From Acidobacteriota bacterium (GTDB taxonomy: Bacteria > Acidobacteriota > Terriglobia > Terriglobales > Acidobacteriaceae): a DNA stretch of 64,000 nucleotides. The notes under the pieces are model-generated. The model was not told where the DNA came from and ran no database searches. It saw only the letters and a program-made list of their open reading frames with translations. Location of the stretch: NCBI GenBank assembly GCA_018268855.1, contig JAFDVR010000013.1, positions 33,455 to 97,454 of the forward strand. Reading direction: 5' to 3'. Shown piece by piece: positions 9,434 through 19,412 of this stretch (positions are counted from its first letter, which is position 1; each line of letters starts with the position of its first letter). The translations under genes were made by a program, and so were the position numbers.

Positions 9434-10123
9434 ATGAAGCGACTACACACAGCCATTTGTGCCTTGACGATGGTTACTTGCAGCCTGGCTGCCTTTGCCG
9501 ATAAGTCCGATCAGGTGGAGCGGCTCAACAATGCAAAATCCGTGCTGGATGAAATTATGGCTACTCCAGACAAGGCCATTCCAAACAGCATTCTTTCCAA
9601 CGCGTACTGCGTGATTGTTATCCCCTCCATGAAAAAAGCGGCATTTGTGGTGGGCGGCCAGTACGGACGTGGTGTGGCCACGTGCCGCAACACGCCATCA
9701 GGCAAGTGGTCTGCTCCCATCATGATCAAGCTGGAAGGTGGTTCGTTCGGCTTCCAGATTGGCGGACAATCCACTGATCTAGTTCTTGTTGGCATGAACG
9801 CGCGCAGCGGCCAGGACATGCTGAAGAACAAGTTCAAAATCGGCGGCGATGCAGCGGCCTCGGCAGGCCCGGTAGGCCGCAACGCTCAGGCTGGGACCGA
9901 TTGGAAGCTGGGTGCGGAGTTCCTGACCTGGTCCCGCTCGAAGGGCCTGTTTGCGGGCATCGATCTGAACGGCGACGTACTTTCGCAGAGTGACAGTGAT
10001 ACACGCGAACTGTACGGCGTCAACGTGCCATTTGAAACCATCCTGAAGGGCCAGCAGGCTGCTCCGAAAGAAGCGATGCCATTCCTGCGGACGGTATCGA
10101 AGTACTTCAGGGCCGCGCAGTAA
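9434..10123 (+). CDS. Secreted SYLF-domain (Ysc84-like) lipid-binding protein
   Basis: 229 residues with a signal peptide (KRLHTAICALTMVTCSLAAFA) so periplasmic or surface located. The rest is the SYLF domain: AYCVIVIPSMKKAAFVVGGQYGRG, IQLG-type Gly-rich strands around GSFGFQIGGQSTDLV, and AGPVGRNAQAG. In eukaryotes the domain binds phosphoinositides; in bacteria the role is unclear. The ATG at 9434 is preferred over a GTG nine bases upstream because GGAG lies at suitable distance. A single-gene unit with terminators on both sides. Confidence 0.85.
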   Translation: MKRLHTAICALTMVTCSLAAFADKSDQVERLNNAKSVLDEIMATPDKAIPNSILSNAYCVIVIPSMKKAAFVVGGQYGRGVATCRNTPSGKWSAPIMIKLEGGSFGFQIGGQSTDLVLVGMNARSGQDMLKNKFKIGGDAAASAGPVGRNAQAGTDWKLGAEFLTWSRSKGLFAGIDLNGDVLSQSDSDTRELYGVNVPFETILKGQQAAPKEAMPFLRTVSKYFRAAQ

Positions 10124-10144
10124 ACCTGCTCAACAACAATCTTC

Positions 10145-10177
10145 AAGGCCGGCGATGCCCTCGCCGGCCTTCTTGTT
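10145..10177 (+). terminator. Hairpin terminator after SYLF gene
   Basis: Perfect 11-bp stem AAGGCCGGCGA / TCGCCGGCCTT (10145-10155 with 10161-10171), 5-base loop, followed by CTTGTTT. T-poor, but position 22 bases after the stop supports a terminator. Confidence 0.7.
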
Positions 10178-10201
10178 TGCTACAGCGCGTAAACTTAAGC
10201 C

Positions 10202-11125
10202 TTGCAGAGTTCCCATCCAACCTTTCGACAGCGCATCGAGTTTGCAGTCGTATGGCTGCTCGTGCGCGGTCTTGGTATATTGCCGCGCACTCTCGCGCGG
10301 GCAGCAGGAGCATTTGTCGGCCGGGTCGCCTATCGGCTTCTCGGCAGGCTGAGACGCACAGGCATGCGCAATCTGGAAATTGCCTATCCAGAGAAGTCTG
10401 AGGTGGAACGTACGGCAATCCTGCACGCTGTGTACCGCAACCTGGGATGGCAGCTCGCGGAGTTCTGCCTGATGGGCCGCTACAGCCGTCGCGGTGCTGA
10501 AGATGTGGTCTTCCGCTATGAGGGCCTGCAGAACTTTGAGCAGGCGCAGCAGCGCGGTAAGGGCACGCTGGTGCTCACGGGACATCTGGGGGCATGGGAG
10601 CTGTCCAGCTTTCTGCATTCTCTGTGCGGCTCTCCCATGGGAATGGTGATCCGGCGGCTGGACAATCCGCTGGTGGACCGGTTCGTAAACCGCATTCGCT
10701 GCTTGCATGGCAATCGTGTGTTGCACAAAGATGACTTTGCGCGTGGTCTCCTGCGGGCCATGGCAGCCAACGAGACGGTCGGCATTTTGATGGATACAAA
10801 CATGACACCGCCCCAGGGTGTCTTTGTGCCATATTTCGGCGTGGAAGCATGCACGGCGTCTGGACTGGCGCGGGTGGCGCGTGCCACAGGGGCTGCGGTC
10901 ATTCCAGGATTTCTGTTGTGGAGCGCGGACGAGAAAAAATATGTGCTGCACTTTGGTAGAGCGCTCGACGTGCAGCGAACAGAGGATGCCGAAGCCGATG
11001 CGGTAGCGAATACCGCCCTGTTTACCCGCACCATTGAAAACTATGTGCGCAGCGCGCCGGAACAGTGGTTATGGCTGCATCGCAGATGGAAAACGCGCCC
11101 AGCAGGAGATGCGGGAATTTATTGA
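10202..11125 (+). CDS. LpxL/HtrB-like lysophospholipid (lipid A) acyltransferase
   Basis: 307 residues. One N-terminal hydrophobic segment ([15 protein letters not shown]) anchors it to the inner membrane. The HX4E catalytic motif is present in TGHLGAWE (near residue 130), as is the later [17 protein letters not shown] segment typical of lauroyl/myristoyl acyltransferases of lipid A synthesis. The only start available is a TTG at 10202, since a stop lies two codons upstream. lpxD follows 31 bases later, supporting a role in lipid A assembly. Which acyl chain it adds cannot be told. Confidence 0.87.
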   Translation: MQSSHPTFRQRIEFAVVWLLVRGLGILPRTLARAAGAFVGRVAYRLLGRLRRTGMRNLEIAYPEKSEVERTAILHAVYRNLGWQLAEFCLMGRYSRRGAEDVVFRYEGLQNFEQAQQRGKGTLVLTGHLGAWELSSFLHSLCGSPMGMVIRRLDNPLVDRFVNRIRCLHGNRVLHKDDFARGLLRAMAANETVGILMDTNMTPPQGVFVPYFGVEACTASGLARVARATGAAVIPGFLLWSADEKKYVLHFGRALDVQRTEDAEADAVANTALFTRTIENYVRSAPEQWLWLHRRWKTRPAGDAGIY

Positions 11126-11156
11126 GCCTCGATTGCGCTCGGCTACACTGAACGCC

Positions 11157-12077
11157 ATGCCTACCTTGAAGACGATCGCGGATTGGATTTTTTCTGAGAG
11201 CGAAGATGTGCCGGAAGCGGGGGAAATTACGGGCGTTGCCAGCATCGAGCGGGCGCGCCCTTCCGATGCTGTCTTTGCGGCAGATCTGATCACTCTCGAA
11301 CGGGCCGTAAGCAGCGCGGCAGGATGCATTCTGGCACGGACAAAGGATGCTGCCGTAGTGACCGACGCGCGCGTTCTGTCAGTGCATGATCCGCGATATG
11401 CATTTTCAGTCCTGGCGCAAAAACTATCGCCGGCGCCGGCAGGATTCATCCATCCTGCGGCAGTCATTGGAAACAATGTGAAGCTGGGTACAGACGTGAG
11501 CATCCAGGCAGGCGCAGTCATCGGTGATGACGTTCGCATTGGCGGTCATACAGTGATTGGGCCGCGCGTTGTGATCTATCCCGGTGTGGAGATTGGCGCG
11601 CGGTGCGTGGTGCAGGCTGGTGCGGTACTGGGAGCAATGGGGTTTGGCTATGCGCGTAGTGCGGCAGGAGAGTATGTCCGCTTTCCTCAGCAAGGTGCCT
11701 TGGTCATTGAGGACGATGTAGAGATTGGCGCAAACGCTACGATCGATCGCGGTGCTCTGGAGGAGACGCGCATCGGACGTGGATCGAAGCTCGACAATCT
11801 GGTGCATATCGGCCACAACTGCCGCATCGGCAAAAACGTGGTCATTGCGGCGCAGACAGGCATCTCCGGTTCTTCCATCGTGGAGGACGGCGCGATTCTT
11901 GGTGGGCAGGTCGGCATCGGCGAGCATGCGATGGTAGGCGATCATGTAATTTTGGGCGGGGGCGCCGGCGTGTTGAGCAACAAAAAACTGCGTGGACCGG
12001 GGGAGGTCTTCTGGGGGCGTCCGGCACAGCCGCTGAAGGAATATCTGCGCGACCTCGCGAAATTGAGAAAGCTATGA
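11157..12077 (+). CDS. lpxD: UDP-3-O-(acyl)glucosamine N-acyltransferase
   Basis: Third step of lipid A synthesis, adding an acyl chain to the glucosamine nitrogen. 306 residues from the ATG at 11157 ([12 protein letters not shown]), somewhat shorter than the 341 of E. coli. Domains: an N-terminal uridine-binding region (about 1-95), then a left-handed beta-helix of hexapeptide repeats ([20 protein letters not shown] and on), with the active-site His in [11 protein letters not shown], and a short C-terminal helix. The stop overlaps the next gene as ATGA. Confidence 0.93.
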   Translation: MPTLKTIADWIFSESEDVPEAGEITGVASIERARPSDAVFAADLITLERAVSSAAGCILARTKDAAVVTDARVLSVHDPRYAFSVLAQKLSPAPAGFIHPAAVIGNNVKLGTDVSIQAGAVIGDDVRIGGHTVIGPRVVIYPGVEIGARCVVQAGAVLGAMGFGYARSAAGEYVRFPQQGALVIEDDVEIGANATIDRGALEETRIGRGSKLDNLVHIGHNCRIGKNVVIAAQTGISGSSIVEDGAILGGQVGIGEHAMVGDHVILGGGAGVLSNKKLRGPGEVFWGRPAQPLKEYLRDLAKLRKL

Positions 12078-12595
12078 TTGTTCTTCTCGGTGGAGACGAG
12101 CGGGGTGTGGGCAAAACGGCGCTCGTGTGTGCTGTGATCGCGCAGTTTCCCAGGATGCCTTGGACGGCCGTGAAGGTATCACCGAACGATGACGACATGA
12201 TCTACATGCATCAGGAGCGGGAGGCCTCCGGGGAGAGCGCCACGGGCAGGATGCTGGCTGCGGGTGCGGCATCGGCTTTCTTGATGGGCGCTTCTGCGCA
12301 AAGGCTCGGAGATCTCGCACAGATGTTGTCGCACATGGCTCAGGGCAGTGCGTTGATTGTGGAGTCCACTGCTTTGCGAGCGCACCTTGAGCCGGATTTA
12401 TTTCTCTGTGTGATGGAGCAGAAAGCACCGCATAAGACATCCCTGCAACAACATTGGAAACTGGCAGACGTCCTGTTTACGCGTGGACACGCGTGGGAAA
12501 CGGAGCAACCTGTATTCCAGATGGACGTCGAGCATGGGATGGCCGTCTTGAATGGAGAGGCGAAAAAGTTTCTGGCCGAACGGATAATCAAATGA
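12074..12595 (+). CDS. Unknown P-loop protein coupled to lpxD
   Basis: 173 residues, cytoplasmic. A Walker A-like motif [12 protein letters not shown] lies at residues 6-17, and [17 protein letters not shown] follows, a layout like the small MobB-type or dethiobiotin-synthetase-type NTPases that begin with a P-loop and a short strand-helix. [20 protein letters not shown] could be a Walker B-like strand. I do not recognise a named family. Its start overlaps the lpxD stop by 4 bases, implying coupled translation. It could act in cell-envelope synthesis, but that is only a guess from position. Confidence 0.7.
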   Translation: MIVLLGGDERGVGKTALVCAVIAQFPRMPWTAVKVSPNDDDMIYMHQEREASGESATGRMLAAGAASAFLMGASAQRLGDLAQMLSHMAQGSALIVESTALRAHLEPDLFLCVMEQKAPHKTSLQQHWKLADVLFTRGHAWETEQPVFQMDVEHGMAVLNGEAKKFLAERIIK

Positions 12596-12665
12596 ATACG
12601 AAAACCCAGCTAATCGCTTTGTTGCAGAAAAATTTCTTGGCCGCCAAACTCACACAGCCGCTGTT

Positions 12666-13067
12666 CTATGCCTGCGATGTGCTCATCTCAATAGACCCTG
12701 TCTCTACAAACTTTTTGATCTGCTCCAATAGGACCATTGGAAGGATCGGTTTCGACAGGATTTGAAACGGACCGCCAGTGCCCTCAGGAGGGCACTGGAT
12801 TTCGCCCGTTTTGAACGCTGCACCACTCATCAGGAGCACCGGACAGTTTAACTCTTTGCGTATGCGGCAGGCATCTAATACCCCGTTTGACCGTGGACGG
12901 AGAACATCAAGCAGCACCATGTCCGGTTTGATCTTCCGGCCTTCAAACAACGCTCCATGCAGGTCATAACTGGCGACCACATCAAACTCACCAGTCCGGT
13001 TCAGAAACATGGCCATGCTGTCGGCGATAAGCCGCTCGTCATCTACGACCAGGATCTTTTTCTTCAT
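12666..13067 (-). CDS. Stand-alone response regulator receiver protein
   Basis: 133 residues containing only a CheY-like receiver domain: acidic pair in ILVVDDE (D9, D10), phospho-acceptor D54 in MVLLDVLRP, a Ser in LLMSGA and the Lys in ILSKPI. No output domain. The start is the ATG at 13067 giving MKKKILVVDDE; upstream codons in frame are not receiver-like. No kinase is adjacent. Upstream lies ispF, 25 bases away in the same direction. Confidence 0.87.
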   Translation of the reverse strand: MKKKILVVDDERLIADSMAMFLNRTGEFDVVASYDLHGALFEGRKIKPDMVLLDVLRPRSNGVLDACRIRKELNCPVLLMSGAAFKTGEIQCPPEGTGGPFQILSKPILPMVLLEQIKKFVETGSIEMSTSQA

Positions 13068-13092
13068 AACTGCCGCTCTTGGAAATAAGGAA

Positions 13093-13695
13093 TTAGGTAA
13101 GGTCGTCCGTATCAAATGTCCGTTTGCGCCCCAGGGCGCGCGTATCGCGAACACCGTTCACCAACGATTCCACCACATCATTCATGTCCATCTCCGCCTC
13201 GGCACTCATGGACTTCAGACCGTCGTTGACCTTAATTTCCTCCAACAACACGGTCACATGCGCTACGGCAACGCCATCCTGGTTGAGTCCCTCGGGCGTC
13301 TTTGCCTTAATACCTACCTGATTAGGTTTAATACCAAGTAAGTCTGCCACACGCGCGCGAATATCTCCCGCCAACGGCACAATCTTAGGCTGCGACAGAA
13401 TCAGCACTGTATCGATGTTGGTGATCTTGTAGCCAGCCGTCGCAATCTCCTCCACGGCAGTCTTCAAAAAGATGGTGGAGTCTGCGCCCTTCCATTGCGG
13501 ATCGCTCGGCGGAAAGAAGGTGCCAATGTCACCGGCGCTCACTGCGCCCAGCAGGGCATCTGTAATGGCGTGCAGCAGCACGTCGCCGTCAGAGTGTCCC
13601 GCAAGGCCGGAGCGGTGCTCAATCTTAACGCCGCCAATCACCAGCGGCACGCCGGCCTTAAACGCATGGGAGTCGAAACCGTAACCAATTCTCAT
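13093..13695 (-). CDS. ispF: 2-C-methyl-D-erythritol 2,4-cyclodiphosphate synthase
   Basis: Fifth step of the MEP isoprenoid pathway. MRIGYGFDSHAF at the start holds the metal ligands D8 and H10, and GLAGHSDGDVLLHAITDALLGA holds the metal ligand His and the substrate site. The domain ends around residue 154 (VTVLLEEIK). About 46 further residues, rich in acidic and Met residues (MSAEAEMDMNDVVESL), are an extension not found in the usual 157-160 residue enzyme. The GTG/ATG codons further upstream are ignored because the family begins at MRIG. Confidence 0.93.
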   Translation of the reverse strand: MRIGYGFDSHAFKAGVPLVIGGVKIEHRSGLAGHSDGDVLLHAITDALLGAVSAGDIGTFFPPSDPQWKGADSTIFLKTAVEEIATAGYKITNIDTVLILSQPKIVPLAGDIRARVADLLGIKPNQVGIKAKTPEGLNQDGVAVAHVTVLLEEIKVNDGLKSMSAEAEMDMNDVVESLVNGVRDTRALGRKRTFDTDDLT

Positions 13696-13720
13696 TCTTA
13701 ATAGGAAAACACGGTTGTGG

Positions 13721-14074
13721 TTAGAGTGCCACGTTCGAATTGCTTCGTTTGGATGTGAGCAGAAGAACTGCAATCAAAAATAGAACTGTCGAAGTAAGTG
13801 CGGAAACGTAATCCGAGATCACCATCGTATGCACAGAATCGAGAGTGCTTGTTGGACGCATGGCCATTCGCTGTGATGCCTGTTGCACTGCTGGAATATG
13901 TGTGTTCAGGTAAGTGCCGAGGTCTCGCAGGCTTGGCCACACCACAATTGCTGCGCCCAGCCACAGGAATCCCGATTGTCTTGTGCGCCGGAAGGCGGCA
14001 ATGAGCCGGATGCAGATCAGAATCCAACCAAGTGCGAGAAGTGCAGCAATGGAAAACACAAGTATGTTGAACAT
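13721..14074 (-). CDS. Small integral membrane protein, unknown
   Basis: 117 residues with a strong ribosome binding site (GGAGGGG) before the ATG at 14074. A first membrane helix (FNILVFSIAALLALGWILICI), an Arg-rich cytoplasmic turn, a second hydrophobic segment (SGFLWLGAAIVVWP) and a last one (ALTSTVLFLIAVLLL). No known family recognised. It sits between ispD (divergent) and ispF (same strand, 25 bases away), so it may be co-transcribed with ispF. Confidence 0.6.
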   Translation of the reverse strand: MFNILVFSIAALLALGWILICIRLIAAFRRTRQSGFLWLGAAIVVWPSLRDLGTYLNTHIPAVQQASQRMAMRPTSTLDSVHTMVISDYVSALTSTVLFLIAVLLLTSKRSNSNVAL

Positions 14075-14132
14075 CAGTAGTACCCCTCCTGATAGCGACG
14101 GTTCTGCTCCGTCCATTTATACTTCCATTCCT

Positions 14133-14840
14133 ATGCGAGTACACGTCATTCTTCCCGCAGCCGGTATTGGAACGCGCATGGCTGCAGGCGCACACACCGC
14201 CGCACCCAAGCAGTTCATGGAACTCGGCGGCGTTCCGATCCTCATCCACAGCCTGCGTGCTTACGCGGCGATTCCATCGGTTTCGACGATTGTGGTTGCC
14301 GTGCGCGTCAATGAGATGGAGCGCGTTCAGTCGCAGGTGTCCGAGCATGGTCTTGCCGGACGCGTGAAGGTGGTAGAAGGTGGCGACAACCGCCAGCAGT
14401 CCGTCGCCAACGCCGTCGCCGCGCTCGATGCTGCGCCAAACGATCCAGTCCTCGTGCACGACGCCGTTCGCCCGCTCATCACGCCGGCGATCATCCAGCA
14501 CACCATTGACGCTATCGAGAAGCACGGCGCGGCCATCGTGGCCCTGCCTGCGGTGGACACCATCAAGCAGGTGGAGCGCACCGCCGACGGCGCCATCATC
14601 ACCGCCACCATTCCGCGTGAGCGCATTGTGCAGGCGCAGACGCCCCAGGGAGCACGGTTCGAACTTATGCAGCGGGCCTTCAAGGATGCTGCCGAAGCTG
14701 ATTTTGTGGGGACGGATGAGGCCAGCCTGCTCGAACGCATTGGCGTGGAGGTCTCCGTGGTGCACGGATCGCCTCGTAACTTCAAGATTACACAGCCCGG
14801 AGACCTCGAATTGGCCGAGTTTTACCTCACCCAGGGATAA
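14133..14840 (+). CDS. ispD: 2-C-methyl-D-erythritol 4-phosphate cytidylyltransferase
   Basis: Third step of the MEP pathway, forming CDP-methylerythritol from MEP and CTP. 235 residues from ATG 14133. Signature nucleotide-binding start ILPAAGIGTRM followed by APKQFMELGGVPIL, VEGGDNRQQSV, VLVHDAVRPLI and the C-terminal IPRERIVQAQTPQGA and GTDEASLLE segments. Diverges from the small membrane gene and ispF, so ispD and ispF are near each other but in opposite directions, unlike the fused or tandem ispDF of many bacteria. Confidence 0.95.
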   Translation: MRVHVILPAAGIGTRMAAGAHTAAPKQFMELGGVPILIHSLRAYAAIPSVSTIVVAVRVNEMERVQSQVSEHGLAGRVKVVEGGDNRQQSVANAVAALDAAPNDPVLVHDAVRPLITPAIIQHTIDAIEKHGAAIVALPAVDTIKQVERTADGAIITATIPRERIVQAQTPQGARFELMQRAFKDAAEADFVGTDEASLLERIGVEVSVVHGSPRNFKITQPGDLELAEFYLTQG

Positions 14841-14868
14841 TGCGAAATTCAGCACATCTTGGGGTAAT

Positions 14869-15330
14869 CTACATTTTTTCGCGATAAATCATTTCGTTGT
14901 TCGCGGTAAATCCCAGCTTTTCGTAGACCGGACGCCCGAATTTCGAGGCATGCAGCGTCACGGTTTTCACCCCGCGCCGCACACTTTCCTTCTTCGCCAA
15001 TTCGACAAGTTCCTTGGCGATGCCTCGTCCCCGAGCAGCCGGAACTGTATAGAAATTCAGCAGATAGCCGCGTTTCGGGACAGGCGACGTCCAGTGCGGC
15101 GGAAAGTCCATGAGCCACAAACCACCACTGGCAATGGGCTGGCCGCTATCTTCCACAATCCAGCCCACATAGCTGTCATCTCGCAACCGCGGCTCCAGCC
15201 ATGCCGCGAATTCTTTGGCCATTTCTTCCCATGTGCAGGCGGGCGTAAACCCATTGTCCTGAAACATTTGGATGCGGTGCTGGGTAATGAGCGCGGTGTC
15301 TTCGGGCGTAGCGAGACGAATCGAGTGCAT
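14869..15330 (-). CDS. GNAT family N-acetyltransferase
   Basis: 153 residues, one GNAT domain. The acetyl-CoA binding motif A is visible as FYTVPAARGRGIAKELVELA, and the C-terminal LHASKFGRPVYEKLGF is the usual motif B. The N-terminus IRLATPEDTALI is also typical. The substrate cannot be told. Divergent from tilS, 23 bases between the starts. Confidence 0.88.
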   Translation of the reverse strand: MHSIRLATPEDTALITQHRIQMFQDNGFTPACTWEEMAKEFAAWLEPRLRDDSYVGWIVEDSGQPIASGGLWLMDFPPHWTSPVPKRGYLLNFYTVPAARGRGIAKELVELAKKESVRRGVKTVTLHASKFGRPVYEKLGFTANNEMIYREKM

Positions 15331-15353
15331 TTCACCAATGTAAACCCGCTAAC

Positions 15354-16412
15354 ATGGCTTTCATGGCAAAACTGCCCCAACTTGCACTGAACACATCTCT
15401 GTTACCAACAGGCAGCCGGGTGGCAGTGGCGGTGTCCGGAGGCGCTGATTCTACGGCACTTCTGCTGGCTTTGCAGGAGCAGAAGCATGCGTTGGGTATT
15501 GGTTTGAGCGCGGTGCATCTGCATCATGGCATCCGGGGGGAAGAGGCGGATGGCGATCGCCAATTCGTGCGAAATCTGTGCGAAAGTTTCGATATTCCGT
15601 TGTATTTGCCAGAGGCGGATGTGCCCGCGCAGGCTGCTCGCGATCGCGAAACGCTGGAAGAAGCCGCAAGAAATGCACGGAAAGAGGTATTTCAGGGCCT
15701 GTTATCGCGCAAGGAAGCCGACTTAATAGCCACAGCGCATACCGAAGACGATCAGGCCGAAACTGTTCTTTTGAAGCTGATTCGAGGCGCTTGGCTGGAA
15801 GGTTTGGGCGCAATCCATCCGCGCGTGGAGATGCCGCCGGGAGCTTTAGTCCGGCCGATTTTGCATGTGCAACGTGCTGAAATTGAAGCGTTTCTGCGAG
15901 CGCGGGGGCAGGGGTGGCGCGAGGATTCGACCAATGCCTCCCATGAGTACACGCGAAACCGGGTGCGGCATACGCTGATGCCGCTGCTTAGGGACTTCAA
16001 TCCGCAGATTGCCGGGACTTTGGCGTGTCTCTCGGAACTGGCGCGGGAAGAGGCAGAGCGGACGGAACGCGAGGTAGAGCGGCTGCTTCCGCAGCTTCTG
16101 CTGCCCGGGAAGCCGGTGCGTGGCGGCGGACGCGCTGTGGGCGAGGAGCAGTCGGTTTCGATTGAAGTGGAAAGACTGCGGACGCTGGACCTTCCGACGC
16201 GGCGGAGAGTGCTGCGAGCGGCGGCGCGTTCATTAGGGGTTCGGATGTCGGCGGCGGAGACGATGCGGCTTTTGCGACTATGTGGATTGCAGCCGGAGAC
16301 GGCGGTGCACGATCTTACTGTTTCTGCGAAGCCGGGTGCGAAGCTAATGCTTCCGAGCGGGTTAGTGGCGGAGCGGTCTGCGCGGGAGTTGAGACTGGTT
16401 CGCCGGGCTTGA
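15354..16412 (+). CDS. tilS: tRNA(Ile)-lysidine synthase
   Basis: Attaches lysine to C34 of the CAU-anticodon tRNA-Ile, changing its codon recognition. N-terminal PP-loop ATPase domain with VAVSGGADSTALLLAL and HLHHGIRGEEADGD, then the ATAHTEDDQAETVLLKLIRG segment and EDSTNASHEYTRNRVRH. The C-terminal part is short (352 residues total against about 430 in E. coli). An alternative ATG lies three codons in. ftsH follows, an order (tilS-ftsH) common in many phyla. Confidence 0.94.
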   Translation: MAFMAKLPQLALNTSLLPTGSRVAVAVSGGADSTALLLALQEQKHALGIGLSAVHLHHGIRGEEADGDRQFVRNLCESFDIPLYLPEADVPAQAARDRETLEEAARNARKEVFQGLLSRKEADLIATAHTEDDQAETVLLKLIRGAWLEGLGAIHPRVEMPPGALVRPILHVQRAEIEAFLRARGQGWREDSTNASHEYTRNRVRHTLMPLLRDFNPQIAGTLACLSELAREEAERTEREVERLLPQLLLPGKPVRGGGRAVGEEQSVSIEVERLRTLDLPTRRRVLRAAARSLGVRMSAAETMRLLRLCGLQPETAVHDLTVSAKPGAKLMLPSGLVAERSARELRLVRRA

Positions 16413-16610
16413 TGGTCGTGCCGCCAATGAGGCATTACCGGGGCGGAAAAATACGTTCAAGGGAGCAGTTTCCTGCGTTACACAGGCGTAAGATATGGGT
16501 ATCTATCGTAGGGTGGGATGACTGCCCTGACGCCGCATCGTTCCATGTCGCGCATCGTCTAATAAGATGACCGGCTACGGCTGCCGGTAGATATTGAGGG
16601 GACCCAAACT

Positions 16611-18530
<1,920 letters not shown>

Positions 18531-18545
18531 TTCTCATGTGTTGTG

Positions 18546-18576
18546 AACGGCGCGGCCTTGGCCGCGCCGTTTGTCT
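18546..18576 (+). terminator. Strong GC-rich hairpin after ftsH
   Basis: A 12-bp perfect stem AACGGCGCGGCC / GGCCGCGCCGTT (18546-18557 with 18560-18571) with a 2-base minimal loop, then TGTCTTT. It begins 15 bases past the ftsH stop. Confidence 0.75.
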
Positions 18577-18735
18577 TTGAAAGGGTTTGATATCGGCTCC
18601 CACTGCTTTCTCCGGTCAATCGGCTGGTTTCGGCGAGTGTTGCTCTCTATCTCTGCTGACCTGTTTCTGTGGCGCTGCTCATTCTTGTTCACTGGGGTCG
18701 TGTTGACGGTACATTTGACCTGAGACAATCGTAGA

Positions 18736-19335
18736 GTGAAGAAGAAAGCAGCGAGTCAGCGAGTTAGCGAGCCAGCAAGTCAGCGGATTTTTGCATTTCG
18801 AAAGCGTTTGCGGATGCAAACGGACCTAGCTGTGATCAGCATGATGCTGGTAGCTCTTTGTGGGTGTGGGTATCATGTTGCGGGATCGGCCACGCATATT
18901 CCAGCGAATGTACGTACGCTGACGGTACCGCTGTTCAAGAACCATACGCAGGCGTATCACACCGAGACGGCGATGACGCAGGCAGTGATTCACGAGATGA
19001 ATACGCGGACGCGCTACCGCATTGTGAACACGGATGATCCATCGCGCGCAGACGCAGTGCTGCGGGGAACGGTGCTTACACAGACCGTTGCGCCACTGAC
19101 GTATGACCCTAACAGCGGGCAGACTTCCAGTTATCTGGTGACGATTACGGCAAAGGTGACGCTTACGGGTGCAGATGGCAGGGTACTTTATTCGAACTCG
19201 AAGTTCTCATTCCGGCAGCAATATCAATCGACGCAGGACCTGAGCGCGTTTATTCAGGAGGATTCTGCGGCAGTGCGGCGATTGTCGCGAGATTTTGCGC
19301 AGGCGCTGGTGAGCGACATGCTGGAGTCTTTTTAG
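18736..19335 (+). CDS. lptE: LPS-assembly lipoprotein LptE-like
   Basis: Plugs the LptD barrel that inserts LPS into the outer membrane. A lipobox (LVALCGC) precedes the mature N-terminus CGYHVAG, and the mature protein (HIPANVRTLTVPLFKNHTQ, TRTRYRIV, LTGADGRVLYSN) matches the LptB/RlpB family. The start is uncertain: from GTG 18736 the first 20 residues derive from an 8-base tandem repeat, while ATG 18814 would give a shorter leader lacking positive charges. I keep the longer one because FRKRLR supplies the basic n-region. Confidence 0.85.
   Translation: MKKKAASQRVSEPASQRIFAFRKRLRMQTDLAVISMMLVALCGCGYHVAGSATHIPANVRTLTVPLFKNHTQAYHTETAMTQAVIHEMNTRTRYRIVNTDDPSRADAVLRGTVLTQTVAPLTYDPNSGQTSSYLVTITAKVTLTGADGRVLYSNSKFSFRQQYQSTQDLSAFIQEDSAAVRRLSRDFAQALVSDMLESF
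18750..18789 (+). repeat. Imperfect 8-base tandem repeat at the lptE 5' end
   Basis: Five head-to-tail copies of a unit close to AGCGAGTC (AGCGAGTC, AGCGAGTT, AGCGAGCC, AGCAAGTC, AGCGGATT). It overlaps the proposed first codons of lptE. Confidence 0.8.
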
Positions 19336-19376
19336 GGAACAGGGAACAGGGAACAGGGAACAGGGAACAGGGAACA
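19335..19376. repeat. Six perfect copies of a 7-base repeat (GGGAACA)
   Basis: Six uninterrupted copies of GGGAACA start directly after the lptE stop and run into the terminator. A simple-sequence array prone to slippage. Confidence 0.9.
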
Positions 19377-19412
19377 GGCTGTGCAGAGTTTCTGCACAGC
19401 CTGTTTGTGTTT
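19374..19412. terminator. Bidirectional terminator between lptE and the MFS gene
   Basis: A 14-bp perfect stem ACAGGCTGTGCAGA / TCTGCACAGCCTGT (19374-19387 with 19391-19404), 3-base loop, then TTGTGTTT on the plus strand. It lies between convergent genes and can serve both. Confidence 0.75.

Noticed and set aside
12592..12765. Small open frame after the P-loop gene starting ATGAATACG
   Set aside because: It runs antisense into the receiver gene and has no family similarity or good ribosome binding site.
13698..14855. Open frame opposite ispD (385 codons)
   Set aside because: Overlaps two well supported genes, lacks any family motif and has a composition typical of a shadow.
19335..19376. 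Heptamer array considered as a CRISPR or att-like repeat
   Set aside because: No spacers; copies are directly adjacent and only 7 bases long.
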